A stretch of DNA of 64,000 bases from Pseudomonadales bacterium (lineage in GTDB: Bacteria > Pseudomonadota > Gammaproteobacteria > Pseudomonadales > UBA7434), in assembly GCA_028223755.1 (NCBI GenBank), contig JAOIUY010000010.1:1-64000 (forward strand), written 5' to 3'. The notes under the pieces were generated by a model. That model was given only the letters and a program-made list of their open reading frames with translations, searched no databases and had not been told where the DNA came from. Shown piece by piece: positions 16,624 through 26,547 of the stretch. Numbering within the stretch: position 1 is the first letter of the stretch; each line of letters opens with the position of its first letter. The translations under genes and the position numbers were made by a program.

Positions 16624-18476
16624 TATTTTATGCCAAGTCTGTTGATGGCTTCGTCTACTTTAGGAGTTTCTTCTTGCTGTTTTTTAAATTTTTTTATTAA
16701 TGAGCGGGCTTTCTTTTTCTCTCCGCTCACCCAGTAAACTTCTATTAAATGTGCAGCAACTTCATCATCGTCAAATTTTTCAAAAGCAGATTCTAAATTA
16801 TTAATAGCCTCTTTAAATTGACCCAAGCGATATTGTACCCAGCCCATGCTATCAATGATGGCTGGGTCATCAGGTTTTATAGCAAGGGCTTTTTTAATTA
16901 AATCTAACGCTTCATTATAGCGCTCGGTATGATTGCTAAGAGTGTAGCCGAGTGCGTTTAGGGCGGTAACATTATCTGGGTCACGAGAGAGTATAAAGCG
17001 CAAATCATTTTCTGTTGTAGCGAAGTCATTAAACTGTTCGCTCATAAGCGCGCGTTCAAGGCGAAGTAATAGCTGCTCAGGAAAGCGTTCTATCGCTTGG
17101 TTGAGAATTTCGCTGGCTTCTTGGGGGTGGCCATGCGTTTTAAGAAGTGCGGCTTCTAACGCCCAAAAATTAGGCGCTTGCAGCGGTATGGCTATGCGCA
17201 GTGAAGCTAAATAGCGTCTGGCTTCAACTAATTGGCCGTATTCGGCCTGCAGATTGATGAGGCGTTGTGTGGCGGGCATAAAGTATTTGCCGGTTGTGAC
17301 CTGGCGGAAGCGGGCTATGGCTGCATCGACTTCATCTTGATATTCAGCTATTAAACCGAGGTAATAATGGCTCACGGTAACGCGTTGATTGCGTGAGATT
17401 AATTTTTCAAAGCTGCGTCGGGCAATTTCATAATGGGTGTTTTGATGCGCAACAATAGCGTGTGAAAATAGAATGTCGGTATTGTTGGGCGTATCTTTTA
17501 ATAGGTAAGCAAAGGCTTTTTCTGCGCCCTCAAGATCAAAGCGAGTAAGCAATTTAGCGTGGTAAAGTCGCAGCGTTCTTTCATCAGGATATTTTTTGAT
17601 GGCTTTACCTAGACTTTTTGCAGCAGTTTCGGCGTCGTATAAGTTCTCGAGTAATTGTGCTTTGAGTAATGCGGCTTGGACGGGGTTGGTTTGATGATCT
17701 TTGATCAAATCCAACGTGGTAAGTGCTTCAGCATGCTGGTTGTTTTGTTGCAGTAACAAAGCATAGGTAAAAGTAAGCTCAACATGGTCTGGATGCTGTT
17801 TGACTAAGGCGTCAAGCCGACTGAGTAACTGAAGAAGTTGTCTATCGCCAGCTGCTAGCGTTGCTTGACTAAGAATGCCAAATTTAGGTTTGCGCGAATA
17901 CTTGAGTTGTGTTTCGAGCACATCAAGGGCGTGAAGAACTTGGTCTGATTGAGTCAGTAGATCGGCATAAATAGCGGCGGCTTTTTCGCTATCCGGTTCT
18001 GTTTCGAGCCATAGGCGCGCTGAAGCGAGAGCTGCGTCGAGGTCTCTGCCATAAAGTGACAGTCGAGTGGCATGCGCGGCTAAGCCACTATCGCGAGTGC
18101 TCTGTGCTTCAAGAAGATACTTGTCGATTGCTAGCGAAAAATTTTGCTCATGAGTCGCCAGCTCTGCAATCAGTAAGTTGAAGAGGGTTTGTTCAGAAAA
18201 AGGTCGGCTTGGGAGCTCCTCTTTATCACCATCACTAAGCTTATCATTCAGTTGATGGTCAGATTCTTGATTATCGAGCGGGGCTATCGAGCCTCTTTTA
18301 TCTTGATGCCGCTCTTCGATGGCGGAAGCTTTATCTGCGGAAGCGTTTGAAGTCGATAAAGAAGGCAGTGCCGAACAGCCCCCTAATGATAAAGCCATCA
18401 AAAGAGTGGCGGCGAAACGATATAAAGCTGGAGTGAAAGCCGTTTTTTTAAATACTGTGAGCAATGGAAATCTCAT
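16620..18476 (-). CDS. Tetratricopeptide-repeat lipoprotein
   Basis: This 618-residue protein starts with a lipoprotein signal (lipobox LSLGGC, Cys about residue 34) and a polar linker. Many TPR units then run to the C-terminus, the clearest near the end (NALGYTLSNH, IDSMGWVQYRLG). TPR lipoproteins of this position (upstream of lolB-ispE, divergent from hemA) are conserved in Pseudomonas-like bacteria but have no settled function. They are probably envelope scaffolds. Its stop overlaps the lolB start, so it heads a three-gene operon. Confidence 0.9.
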   Translation of the reverse strand: MRFPLLTVFKKTAFTPALYRFAATLLMALSLGGCSALPSLSTSNASADKASAIEERHQDKRGSIAPLDNQESDHQLNDKLSDGDKEELPSRPFSEQTLFNLLIAELATHEQNFSLAIDKYLLEAQSTRDSGLAAHATRLSLYGRDLDAALASARLWLETEPDSEKAAAIYADLLTQSDQVLHALDVLETQLKYSRKPKFGILSQATLAAGDRQLLQLLSRLDALVKQHPDHVELTFTYALLLQQNNQHAEALTTLDLIKDHQTNPVQAALLKAQLLENLYDAETAAKSLGKAIKKYPDERTLRLYHAKLLTRFDLEGAEKAFAYLLKDTPNNTDILFSHAIVAHQNTHYEIARRSFEKLISRNQRVTVSHYYLGLIAEYQDEVDAAIARFRQVTTGKYFMPATQRLINLQAEYGQLVEARRYLASLRIAIPLQAPNFWALEAALLKTHGHPQEASEILNQAIERFPEQLLLRLERALMSEQFNDFATTENDLRFILSRDPDNVTALNALGYTLSNHTERYNEALDLIKKALAIKPDDPAIIDSMGWVQYRLGQFKEAINNLESAFEKFDDDEVAAHLIEVYWVSGEKKKARSLIKKFKKQQEETPKVDEAINRLGIKY

Positions 18477-18782
18477 TTTTTCGTTTGAGTATTCACTTAT
18501 CGAGGAAGTTAAGCCTTAAAACGACCCGTGTCATGTAAGCGGTTGATCTTAGCTATTCATGTTGCCTGTTGCTGTTTGTTGATGCAATGCGGCGGAGAAT
18601 CGTCTATCTACTGGTCAGTATACCCTCTAATCATGGCATAGTTTTACAGACAATCCTATTTCTGGCCGAAAGACAAGATGGATTACGGCAATGCTTACCA
18701 TCCACATTGTGGTTAGATATTGCTAAAATGCGCGGCTTTATTATTAATAATCAGCACGATTGTATTTTTTACTGAGTTATCT
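18477..18782. other. Divergent promoter region between the TPR gene and hemA
   Basis: This 306-base spacer separates the divergent TPR-lolB-ispE operon from hemA-prfA-prmC. It should contain both promoters. I see no gene, repeat or strong hairpin in it. Confidence 0.5.
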
Positions 18783-20138
18783 ATGCGGCTACTGGCTATT
18801 GGCGTCAATCATTCAACGGCTAACGTTGAACTGCGAGAGCGGTTGGCATTTGCTCCTGATGCCATGCAAACGGCTTTAAGCAGCTTGTTGGCGTGTTTGT
18901 CTATGCCTGACGATATGCCTGATGATATGTCAGATGATTCGCCCTCAGAAAGCCCTGCTGAGGCGGTTATCGTCTCTACTTGCAACCGCACCGAGCTGAT
19001 TGTGAGTACTGAATATAATGCCGAAGCGGTGATTGCATGGTTGGCGGAGTTCAAATCGCTGCCTATCGAGCAGTTTAGCGAGCATATTTATATTCATGAA
19101 GATCAAGAGGCGTTAAGGCACTTGATCCGTGTCGCCGGCGGTTTGGATTCAATGATTCTGGGCGAGCCACAAATTTTTGGCCAAATGAAATCCTCTTATG
19201 CCGTCTCACGCCAAGTTAACGCTATCGGTGTTGAATTAGAGCCGGCCTTTCAACATATTTTTGCCATCGCCAAAAAAGTGCGTAGTGATACAGCGATTGG
19301 CGAAAATCCAGTTTCCGTTGCTTTTGCTGCAGTTACCTTGGCGCAACGTATTTTTGCTGATCTTTCTTCGGTTGCCGTTTTGTTAGTTGGGGCGGGTGAT
19401 ACGATTGAATTAGTTGCTCAACATTTAATGAACTGTGGCGCTAAGAATGTCGTGGTGGCAAACCGTACTTTAGATCGTGCTCAAGCATTAGCCGAGCGAC
19501 TGAGTGCTAAAGCGATTTTGTTATCTGAGGTGCCAGAGAGTTTGAGTGACTTTGATATTGTTATTAGCTCTACGGCGAGCCAATTACCCATTTTAGGTAA
19601 GGGTGCAGTTGAGTCGGCATTAAAGTCGCGAAAACGTCGGCCTATTTTTATGGTGGATATTGCTGTGCCACGCGATATAGAGCCGCAAGTCGCTGATCTA
19701 CCTGATGTCTATTTATATACGGTAGATGATTTGCGCGACATCATTGATCATAATGTACGATTGCGCGTTGCTGAGGCCGATAAAGCCGCAGCGATTATTG
19801 ATACAGGCGTGCAAACCTTTGCTCGGTGGCAGCGCAGTCGAGATGCTACCGATTTGGTTGTATCTTATCGAAATAATATTCAGGCCTTACGCGATGATGA
19901 ATTAGAGCGTGCATTGCAATTGTTACAAGCAGGCAAGTCAGCTGAGGAAGCAATGACATCCCTGGCTAGAGCGTTAACGCAAAAAATTATGCATCAACCA
20001 ACCGTAGAGATGCGTAATGCCGCAGGTCTTAATAATAAAGCCCTGCTGGAATCGGCAAAAATACTTTTTGGTTTAGAGGGTGCGCCTTCTAGCGTTGATG
20101 ACAACGATACCAATGAAGATGATTCGCAAAATTTTTAA
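18783..20138 (+). CDS. hemA: Glutamyl-tRNA reductase
   Basis: HemA reduces glutamyl-tRNA to glutamate-1-semialdehyde, the first step of C5 haem synthesis. ATG 18783 gives 451 residues and the canonical start MRLLAIGVNHSTA. The frame is open upstream to a TTG at 18720, but the family start is clear. The catalytic Cys lies in STCNRTE (about residue 66), and the NADPH domain contains VGAGDTIELVA. An unusual Asp/Pro/Ser/Met-rich insertion of about 20 residues, built from three 12-bp repeats at 18903-18938, precedes the catalytic Cys. It leads a hemA-prfA-prmC operon. Confidence 0.97.
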   Translation: MRLLAIGVNHSTANVELRERLAFAPDAMQTALSSLLACLSMPDDMPDDMSDDSPSESPAEAVIVSTCNRTELIVSTEYNAEAVIAWLAEFKSLPIEQFSEHIYIHEDQEALRHLIRVAGGLDSMILGEPQIFGQMKSSYAVSRQVNAIGVELEPAFQHIFAIAKKVRSDTAIGENPVSVAFAAVTLAQRIFADLSSVAVLLVGAGDTIELVAQHLMNCGAKNVVVANRTLDRAQALAERLSAKAILLSEVPESLSDFDIVISSTASQLPILGKGAVESALKSRKRRPIFMVDIAVPRDIEPQVADLPDVYLYTVDDLRDIIDHNVRLRVAEADKAAAIIDTGVQTFARWQRSRDATDLVVSYRNNIQALRDDELERALQLLQAGKSAEEAMTSLARALTQKIMHQPTVEMRNAAGLNNKALLESAKILFGLEGAPSSVDDNDTNEDDSQNF

Positions 20139-20185
20139 CGGTTTGTGTAAGCTGCTTATTTATTTTGTCTAAGAGATAGTAATTA

Positions 20186-21271
20186 ATGAAAGACAGTTTG
20201 TTATTAAAGTTAGATGTCATTAGCGAGCGCTATGATGAATTGAGTGCTTTGCTAAGTGATCAAGAAACTATTGCTGATCAGAAAAAGTTTCGTGCTTTCT
20301 CTCAAGAGTATGCGGAAATTGAACCTGTGGTGAAATGCTTTCAAGATTATCGCGGTGCACGCGAAGAAATGACTGAAGCGGAAGGGCTGCTTAAAGATGA
20401 TGATCCTGATATGCGCCAAATGGCAGCAGAGGATTTGGCTAGCAGTAAAAAAAATATTGAAGCTTTAGAAGCTGAGCTGCAGAAATTATTATTACCGCGC
20501 GACCCTAATGATAAAAATAACGTTTTTCTTGAGGTGCGAGCAGGTACCGGCGGTGATGAGGCAGCAATTTTTGCTGGCGATTTGTTTCGTATGTATTGTC
20601 GCTATGCAGAAAATCGTGGTTGGAAAATAGAAGTGTTGAATGAGCGTCAGGGTGAACATGGCGGCTACAAAGAAGTTATCTCGCGCGTCATTGGTAAAGA
20701 TGTTTATGGGCATCTTAAGTTTGAATCCGGCGCGCACCGTGTACAGCGGGTCCCCGAAACAGAGTCACAGGGTCGAGTTCATACGTCAGCTTGTACTGTT
20801 GCGGTAATGCCAGAAGCTGATGAAGTTGAAGAGATTGATATTAATAAAGCTGATTTGCGTATTGATACGTTTAGAGCTTCTGGTGCGGGTGGTCAGCACG
20901 TTAACAAAACGGATTCAGCGATCCGAATTACACACATTCCTTCAGGCATGGTGATTGAATGCCAGGATGAACGTTCGCAGCATAAAAATAAAGCGCGTGC
21001 TTTATCTTTATTGCAGGCGCGCTTAATGGATTTTGCTCGCAACGAAGCATCGCAAGCGCAGGCTAGTGAGCGTCGTAACTTAGTCGGTAGCGGTGACCGC
21101 TCGGAACGTATTAGAACTTATAATTTCCCGCAGGGTCGCTTAACGGATCACCGCATTAATCTTACCTTATATAAATTAAACGAGATCGTTGAAGGCCAGT
21201 TAGATGAGGTGGTTCAGCCGTTAATTAATGAATACCAGGCGGATTTATTATCCGAACTTGGCGATGATTAA
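20186..21271 (+). CDS. prfA: Peptide chain release factor 1
   Basis: This 361-residue class I release factor recognises UAA and UAG. The GGQ motif that enters the peptidyl-transferase centre is in [14 protein letters not shown], and the anticodon-like PET segment ([14 protein letters not shown]) defines RF1 rather than RF2. The Gln of GGQ is the methylation target of PrmC, encoded next. Confidence 0.98.
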   Translation: MKDSLLLKLDVISERYDELSALLSDQETIADQKKFRAFSQEYAEIEPVVKCFQDYRGAREEMTEAEGLLKDDDPDMRQMAAEDLASSKKNIEALEAELQKLLLPRDPNDKNNVFLEVRAGTGGDEAAIFAGDLFRMYCRYAENRGWKIEVLNERQGEHGGYKEVISRVIGKDVYGHLKFESGAHRVQRVPETESQGRVHTSACTVAVMPEADEVEEIDINKADLRIDTFRASGAGGQHVNKTDSAIRITHIPSGMVIECQDERSQHKNKARALSLLQARLMDFARNEASQAQASERRNLVGSGDRSERIRTYNFPQGRLTDHRINLTLYKLNEIVEGQLDEVVQPLINEYQADLLSELGDD

Positions 21272-21318
21272 CGTACTGCTCGATAAATTTTACCCTCTAG
21301 TTATTTGCAGCTATATCC

Positions 21319-22170
21319 ATGCGCATTGACCAGCTTATTAGTAACAGCACCGAAGCGATTAGTGCTGCGCAGCACAGCGACAGTGCGCGGCTCGATGCTG
21401 AATTACTGATTCTGCATGCACTCAAGCAATCGCGTAGTTTTTTATACGCTTATCCTGAATCGATCGTTAATGATGATCAATTAGTTGCAGTGAATCGTTT
21501 GGTTCAGCGTCGCTGCGAGGGCGAACCGGTTGCCTATTTATTAAATCAAAAAGAATTTTGGTCAGTACCGTTATTGGTTGATGAGCGGGTCTTGATTCCT
21601 CGCCCTGAAACTGAAGCGTTGATTGAATATATTTTACAACTGCCTATGGCTGAGCAAGCTTGTATTGCTGACTTGGGAACGGGCAGTGGTGCGATTGCAT
21701 TAGCTTTATCACAAGAAAATCCCTCTTGGTCTGTTGCTGCCACAGATTTTTCTGCTGCGGCTATAGAGGTGGCACAACACAATACTCAACAATTCGCCGA
21801 ACAGCATACGGGTAATAAAATTTCATTGTTGCGCGGTGATTGGTTGTCAGCCTTCACAGAAGAGTGTTTTGATCTTATTGTTTCTAACCCGCCTTATATT
21901 GATGCACAGGATCCACATTTACAGCAAGGTGATGTTCGCTTTGAGCCGCGCAGTGCACTGGTCAGTGAGGAGCAGGGCTTTGCCGATATTAAATGTATTA
22001 GTCGGCAAGCACAGCTTTGTTTAAAAAGCGGAGGGCATTTAATTATTGAGCACGGTTATGATCAGCGCGAGGCTATTATAAAAATCATTCAAGCTGACGG
22101 TTATTTAAATATTATTGACCATAGCGATTTAAACGCCATGCCTAGATTTGTTACAGCAACAAAGGCTTAA
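21319..22170 (+). CDS. prmC: Release factor glutamine methyltransferase
   Basis: PrmC (HemK) uses SAM to N5-methylate the Gln of the GGQ motif in RF1 and RF2. The 283-residue protein has the helical N-domain (1-80), SAM motif I DLGTGSGAIAL and the catalytic NPPY motif in SNPPYIDA. It follows prfA by 47 bases in the hemA-prfA-prmC operon. Confidence 0.97.
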   Translation: MRIDQLISNSTEAISAAQHSDSARLDAELLILHALKQSRSFLYAYPESIVNDDQLVAVNRLVQRRCEGEPVAYLLNQKEFWSVPLLVDERVLIPRPETEALIEYILQLPMAEQACIADLGTGSGAIALALSQENPSWSVAATDFSAAAIEVAQHNTQQFAEQHTGNKISLLRGDWLSAFTEECFDLIVSNPPYIDAQDPHLQQGDVRFEPRSALVSEEQGFADIKCISRQAQLCLKSGGHLIIEHGYDQREAIIKIIQADGYLNIIDHSDLNAMPRFVTATKA

Positions 22171-22199
22171 ATTATTTATTAATTTTTTTCTTAAGCTAT

Positions 22200-22676
22200 T
22201 TATGATGCTATGGAAGTTATAGAGGCTGAAGATTGAGATGACGCTTCGAGAAAGCGATCAATTGTTGCGAGTAGCTCGGCCAAATTAAACGGTGCAATAA
22301 AGACAGCGTTGGCGCCAGCCTGTGAGGCCATTAACGTAATGCTTTCGGCAGACATTTCTATTGCAGCTAATTCTTTTTTACACATGATCGCAATAATATG
22401 TAAGCTTTTATGGCGCGCACGAAATTCTTCAATTAAAGATAAGCCATCCATATCTTCCAGAATTAAATCAACCAATGCTATTTTGGAATCGCCAATAATG
22501 TCTAGCGATTCGCTTGCAGTCTTTGCTGTGGCTAGTTCGTAGTGCTGAGTGTCGATCGCAGAAGTTAAAACATTATGCAAATTAGGGCTGCTTGACACCA
22601 ATGTAATGAGTGGCGTCAGTAGAGGAGGGTTTTGATCATGATCTGTAGAATTGTTCATATGCGCTTCATAAAACAC
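22200..22676 (-). CDS. Degenerate receiver-domain protein
   Basis: The 158-residue protein is a single receiver-like domain. The phosphorylatable Asp is kept (Asp70 in ALVDLILEDMDG). The N-terminal acidic pair that binds Mg is replaced by Ser (LVSSS, 28-30), and the invariant Lys of the KP motif is Ala128 (FIAPF). Normal phosphorylation chemistry is therefore unlikely. No output domain follows; the Ser-rich tail is short. It lies 41 bases after the large PAS protein on the same strand, so the two are probably co-expressed partners. The start may be the internal ATG at codon 7. Confidence 0.75.
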   Translation of the reverse strand: MFYEAHMNNSTDHDQNPPLLTPLITLVSSSPNLHNVLTSAIDTQHYELATAKTASESLDIIGDSKIALVDLILEDMDGLSLIEEFRARHKSLHIIAIMCKKELAAIEMSAESITLMASQAGANAVFIAPFNLAELLATIDRFLEASSQSSASITSIAS

Positions 22677-22717
22677 TCTTTACTTGGGATAAGTATTTTA
22701 TGAGAAAAACTTTTTTT

Positions 22718-25348
22718 CTACAAGCTAGAAAGGCTAGTAACGTCGGTATTGGATAGATTTTTTTGCCCATTAGCATCGTCATCATTGCCGGTTTTATCGG
22801 CAACCTGCTTAAAAAGTAGCTTGAGCGTGATGGTTTCTTGGTCGTATTCAATTAAAGTGTGCCCACCATTATCGTGCGCCATGACAATAATATTATTATT
22901 TTTTTGCTTTGATGTTGCAGCTTGATTTTTAATTTTTGTCGCCGCCTCCACCATTTTTTGAATATCGTCAGCGTCGAGTTTCCCGCTAGTGGTTTTCACT
23001 TCAAGCGAAATGTAATCACCATCGATTTTTTCGTTGCATGCTATGCATTTTTGCATTTGATAATTATGGTTTTTAAGCGATAGTAAAATATCATTACGGT
23101 TGGTATTGTTTTTGTCTTTGCTTGAACTATCGCGTGCACTCATCAATAACTGCATAACAATCCGTTGAAAGCGGACCGGAGAAACCCAAGCCTTACCATA
23201 AGCGTTTTCTAAGTCGGTTTGAAAGTTGATAGATGATGGTAGCGTTGGTTTGAGCATATGAATAATGTCTCTAACCAAAGGCTTAAGTTCGATAACTTGT
23301 TTGTTGCTATCATCGTCCTCTTCAGAGGCTGATTCAATAATAAGATCTCTTGCTCGTGCACTAGCGTTAACGACTTGATTAAGATAATCAACTACACGCT
23401 GCTCGCGACCAGGTGTTTTTTGTGAAATCGCCATTTCAGTGTAGCTAACAATGCTTTTGATAATGGCTTTAATATCTTGTCCAATGGCACCACTAGGCTC
23501 GGCCATTGTCGGTATCATCTGTTCTGCTTCTATAACAGCTGACGATTCTAATGGCTTTTGATTTTCTGTTGGGTTGCTGGCTTTGTTCGTTGCTATGTTT
23601 TGAGTATCGTTACAAACAAAACCAAACGCGGCAATAGATTCAACTTTATTATTTGAATGACCTTTAAGTGCAAACTTATGCCATTGGATAGACAACGATT
23701 GGCTGTTAATGGTTTCGGTTTGAATAAAGTCAGCGTCACCACCTTGTTCTACAAGTTCACGATCTTGCTGAGTGATTTGCTCTAGCGTATTGCCGCTAAA
23801 AATATCTTGATCATTGCGACCGGCAATGACCTCAGCTCTAACATTAAAGGTTTCACAAAAAACTCGGTTAACGCGTTGGTAGCGTCCATCAGCATCTTTC
23901 TGGCAAAAGATGACGGGTGCATCATTTAATGTATCAGTGAGCGAGTCATGGTTTTTAAGTAACTCTTGATAGGCTTGTCGGCCAGCGGTGGCGTCAAAAG
24001 CGGTCCACACAACTTGGCGAGAAATGCCTAAATCACCGCGCATTTTAGTGATAAAGGTGTCAAACCAGCGCGCGCCATTAAGGCTTGAGTAAGCAATGGT
24101 TTGTTGATGGGCTTTGCCGGTATTTAATGTTTTGTTAATCGATTCAACATAATTATCCAGTGAGTCGATACCAAAGACATCGTTAAGCGTTTGTCCTACT
24201 TGTGCTTCAGGAAAATAATGCGTGCTCGAACGATCGCTGTTAATGACTTTAACGATATAGCCATTTTGATCGAGCACCATGCACATCATCGGCAATGATT
24301 CGGCAATGTTCATCCATATTTTTTCGACCATCGGTGAACTGGATATATCATCCAAATTATCAAAACCGGCATAAGCAGTATGCGTGCCGGTAACCGATGA
24401 AATGATATTGCTGCCGATTAATATTTGCGTGTTAATACCGACTACACGACCTTGGCCGTTTTCTTTGATTTGTATTTCGGTAATGTCAGCGGGATAAACA
24501 ATACCTGATTTCGATTTAATCGTGCAGCTAATCGATTTAGGTATGGCTAAAAATTCACTCGCTTGTTGTAAAAGGGAATTAAATTTCTTCGCACCTTCAA
24601 CATCAAGTAACTGCAACCATTCTTCAATCGTTAGAATCGCATCAGCTTCATCCATTAAAATGCTATGGCCATTTTGGCTTAAATGAATACGTCGACTTTC
24701 AAGATCAATGCTAAGTAAGTGCACTAGCTGGGATTGCTGTTGATTCGATTCATCCTGTAGCGATTCTAGTGACGCCGTTGAATGAGTTGTTGATGTTGTT
24801 TCGTTGATAGTTTCTGCGGGAGTGTTGGTTGTTGTTGCTGCTGATAGTTTTGTTGATAGTGGTGATGAAATTGGCGCCGCACTCGTAGCTGTTGTATTCA
24901 CGAATGGTTTAGCATTTGCAGCCGATGGTTGCGCAGAAATGATCTGTAAAATTCTTTTGAGTGACAACTCAGAGCTAAGAATAAAATCATCGACACCCGT
25001 TTTGACCGATGATGCTAAAATGCTGAGATCGTCTGCCAACAATGCTTCATCAAGAAGAACAACGATGGCCGGAAGCGGTCTGTCAGTTTGAGCTTGAACT
25101 AAATCATTAACAGTATGGTTGTAAGGGCGTTGGCCAAAATCGCGATCAAGTAAAACAAGATCGGCGTCGTAAGGTTGGTTGGCGTTAAAAAAAGTGCTGG
25201 AAATAACGTTCAGATCAAAGTGAATCTGCTTGCTCATGGCTAGTATGTGTTTGATCAACGAAATGGTATTGGCATCATCAGAAAGCACAGCAATGACTGA
25301 TGAAGGCGTTAAGCCCCCAGTATTTGCCTGTGTTGCTCTTGATTCCAT
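22718..25348 (-). CDS. Multi-PAS histidine-kinase-like protein lacking catalytic residues (pseudokinase)
   Basis: This 876-residue protein has a receiver-like N-domain (about 15-140) with Ser instead of Lys at its end (ILSSEL). A Ser/Thr/Ala linker (145-205) follows, then PAS-like regions at about 205-315, 340-455 and 465-590. A dimerisation region aligns with hybrid-kinase H-boxes, but the phospho-His is Gln624 (GAIGQDIKAII). The ATPase-like domain (about 690-850) has Ser737 for the N-box Asn (LLMSARD), and Thr786 replaces the G1-box Asp (VKTTSGK). A CxxC pair (Cys768, Cys771) remains. The frame is intact, so it probably acts as a sensor scaffold rather than a kinase. Confidence 0.72.
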   Translation of the reverse strand: MESRATQANTGGLTPSSVIAVLSDDANTISLIKHILAMSKQIHFDLNVISSTFFNANQPYDADLVLLDRDFGQRPYNHTVNDLVQAQTDRPLPAIVVLLDEALLADDLSILASSVKTGVDDFILSSELSLKRILQIISAQPSAANAKPFVNTTATSAAPISSPLSTKLSAATTTNTPAETINETTSTTHSTASLESLQDESNQQQSQLVHLLSIDLESRRIHLSQNGHSILMDEADAILTIEEWLQLLDVEGAKKFNSLLQQASEFLAIPKSISCTIKSKSGIVYPADITEIQIKENGQGRVVGINTQILIGSNIISSVTGTHTAYAGFDNLDDISSSPMVEKIWMNIAESLPMMCMVLDQNGYIVKVINSDRSSTHYFPEAQVGQTLNDVFGIDSLDNYVESINKTLNTGKAHQQTIAYSSLNGARWFDTFITKMRGDLGISRQVVWTAFDATAGRQAYQELLKNHDSLTDTLNDAPVIFCQKDADGRYQRVNRVFCETFNVRAEVIAGRNDQDIFSGNTLEQITQQDRELVEQGGDADFIQTETINSQSLSIQWHKFALKGHSNNKVESIAAFGFVCNDTQNIATNKASNPTENQKPLESSAVIEAEQMIPTMAEPSGAIGQDIKAIIKSIVSYTEMAISQKTPGREQRVVDYLNQVVNASARARDLIIESASEEDDDSNKQVIELKPLVRDIIHMLKPTLPSSINFQTDLENAYGKAWVSPVRFQRIVMQLLMSARDSSSKDKNNTNRNDILLSLKNHNYQMQKCIACNEKIDGDYISLEVKTTSGKLDADDIQKMVEAATKIKNQAATSKQKNNNIIVMAHDNGGHTLIEYDQETITLKLLFKQVADKTGNDDDANGQKNLSNTDVTSLSSL

Positions 25349-25702
25349 CGTTGCTGTTACCTATTGATGACTGCCTAGATGTCGCTAAGCTATTGTATTA
25401 ACTGATTATTTTATTTTTTATGTTATACAGTTACGCTTTTTGCTACACGTTCTATCCCAGTATTACTGAGATGCATGCCTTAATCTACCTGAGCACTGGT
25501 TTCCAATCCCGTATTCTAGCCGTTTTGTATGGTATTTGACCACCCTCGAAGGGTTAATTAACCGAAACGCAGACGAAAATGGCCGCTTTCTAAACCGATA
25601 TTGCTCTTTTCGCGGTTTCTAAACAGCAACTTTGCTATTGTGCGTCTGTCTCAGGGTATTCGGCAGCATTCCCGACAATAACAAAATGAGGTATCACAGA
25701 TT
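25349..25702. other. Divergent spacer upstream of the DoxX gene
   Basis: This gap lies between the divergent pseudokinase and DoxX genes. A small hairpin ACCCT-CGA-AGGGT is at 25542-25554. No coding frame or other clear site is visible. Confidence 0.5.
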
Positions 25703-26344
25703 ATGCGAGCATTTGACTCTATGGTAGAAAAGTTTGGCGGTTTTGACGGCGTCCCATTGCTGTTACTGCGTATATTTTTGGCGCCGATTATGATTTACGC
25801 CGGTTTAGGAAAGCTGCAATTAGGTGCTGATGTCGGTTTTTTTCAGCAGTTTTTAGTGGATCCTAACGTTGTGGCTTGGTTTGGGAATCCCGATTGGGGA
25901 TTAGGCCTGCCGATGCCAGGTTTATTGGCCTTTCTTGCTGCTTGGACGGAATTACTGGGCGGTTGGTTGCTCGTGCTGGGGCTTTATACCCGATTAGTCA
26001 GTTTACCGTTGATGTTTACTATGGCGGTTGCAGCGGGAACCGCGCACTGGGATAACGGTTGGCACACTTTTCCAGAAGCCAAGTTAACCGTGCCATGGGA
26101 GTGGCGAACAGATTTGATTGAAGAGGGTAATCAGCGCAAAGCAGCGGCTATCCAAGTATTAAAAAACCACGGTAATTACCAGTGGCTGACAGAGGCTGGT
26201 TCTATTACTGTCTTAAAAGGCGGTATCGAATTTGCCGCGACTTATTTTATTATGCTGTTAGTTTTGTTTTTTTACGGTGGCGGTCGTTATGTCAGCCTCG
26301 ATTACTGGCTTGCTGAAAGGTACCGACGCAATACCCTCAGTTGA
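25703..26344 (+). CDS. DoxX family inner-membrane protein (HvfX-like)
   Basis: This 213-residue protein has four likely membrane helices in the DoxX arrangement, with a first-helix PLLLLRIFLAPIMIYAGLGK segment and an insertion with WDNGWHTFPEA between helices. The length and the Trp/His-rich insertion resemble the HvfX branch, which accompanies copper-binding RiPP (HvfABC) or methanobactin-like genes. None of those partners is present here, so the function is open. It is followed by its own terminator and is a single-gene unit. Confidence 0.8.
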   Translation: MRAFDSMVEKFGGFDGVPLLLLRIFLAPIMIYAGLGKLQLGADVGFFQQFLVDPNVVAWFGNPDWGLGLPMPGLLAFLAAWTELLGGWLLVLGLYTRLVSLPLMFTMAVAAGTAHWDNGWHTFPEAKLTVPWEWRTDLIEEGNQRKAAAIQVLKNHGNYQWLTEAGSITVLKGGIEFAATYFIMLLVLFFYGGGRYVSLDYWLAERYRRNTLS

Positions 26345-26371
26345 TAAACCTATGATCGCAAAGATTTAATA

Positions 26372-26395
26372 AAGCCCCGTTATTGGGGCTTTTTT
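26372..26395 (+). terminator. Terminator after the DoxX gene
   Basis: AAGCCCC (26372-26378) and GGGGCTT (26385-26391) form a stem over a 6-base loop and run into a T tract. Confidence 0.9.
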
Positions 26396-26435
26396 GTGTC
26401 TAATAACTGCATTTTGTCGGCTTTTCGGATTATTT

Positions 26436-26464
26436 TTGGGCAAATGACAAATATCGCATACAAT
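26436..26464 (+). promoter_or_regulatory. Likely sigma-70 promoter of rhlB
   Basis: TTGGGC (26436-26441) and TACAAT (26459-26464) are separated by 17 bases, just after the DoxX terminator and 84 bases before the rhlB start. Confidence 0.45.
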
Positions 26465-26547
26465 GCGCGGCTTTCATGCTGTCAGTTCGCTGTTACTGCT
26501 TCTGGCTTTTTTTCTTTTGGGATTGTGTCCCGCCGAGGTAGTTTATT

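Noticed and set aside
22666-22851. Minus-strand frame across the kinase-receiver junction
   Set aside because: It lies mostly inside the pseudokinase gene in another frame and has no independent support.
25703-26344. DoxX gene as part of a copper RiPP (Hvf) cluster
   Set aside because: No HvfA/B/C-type genes lie on either side; only the family resemblance remains.
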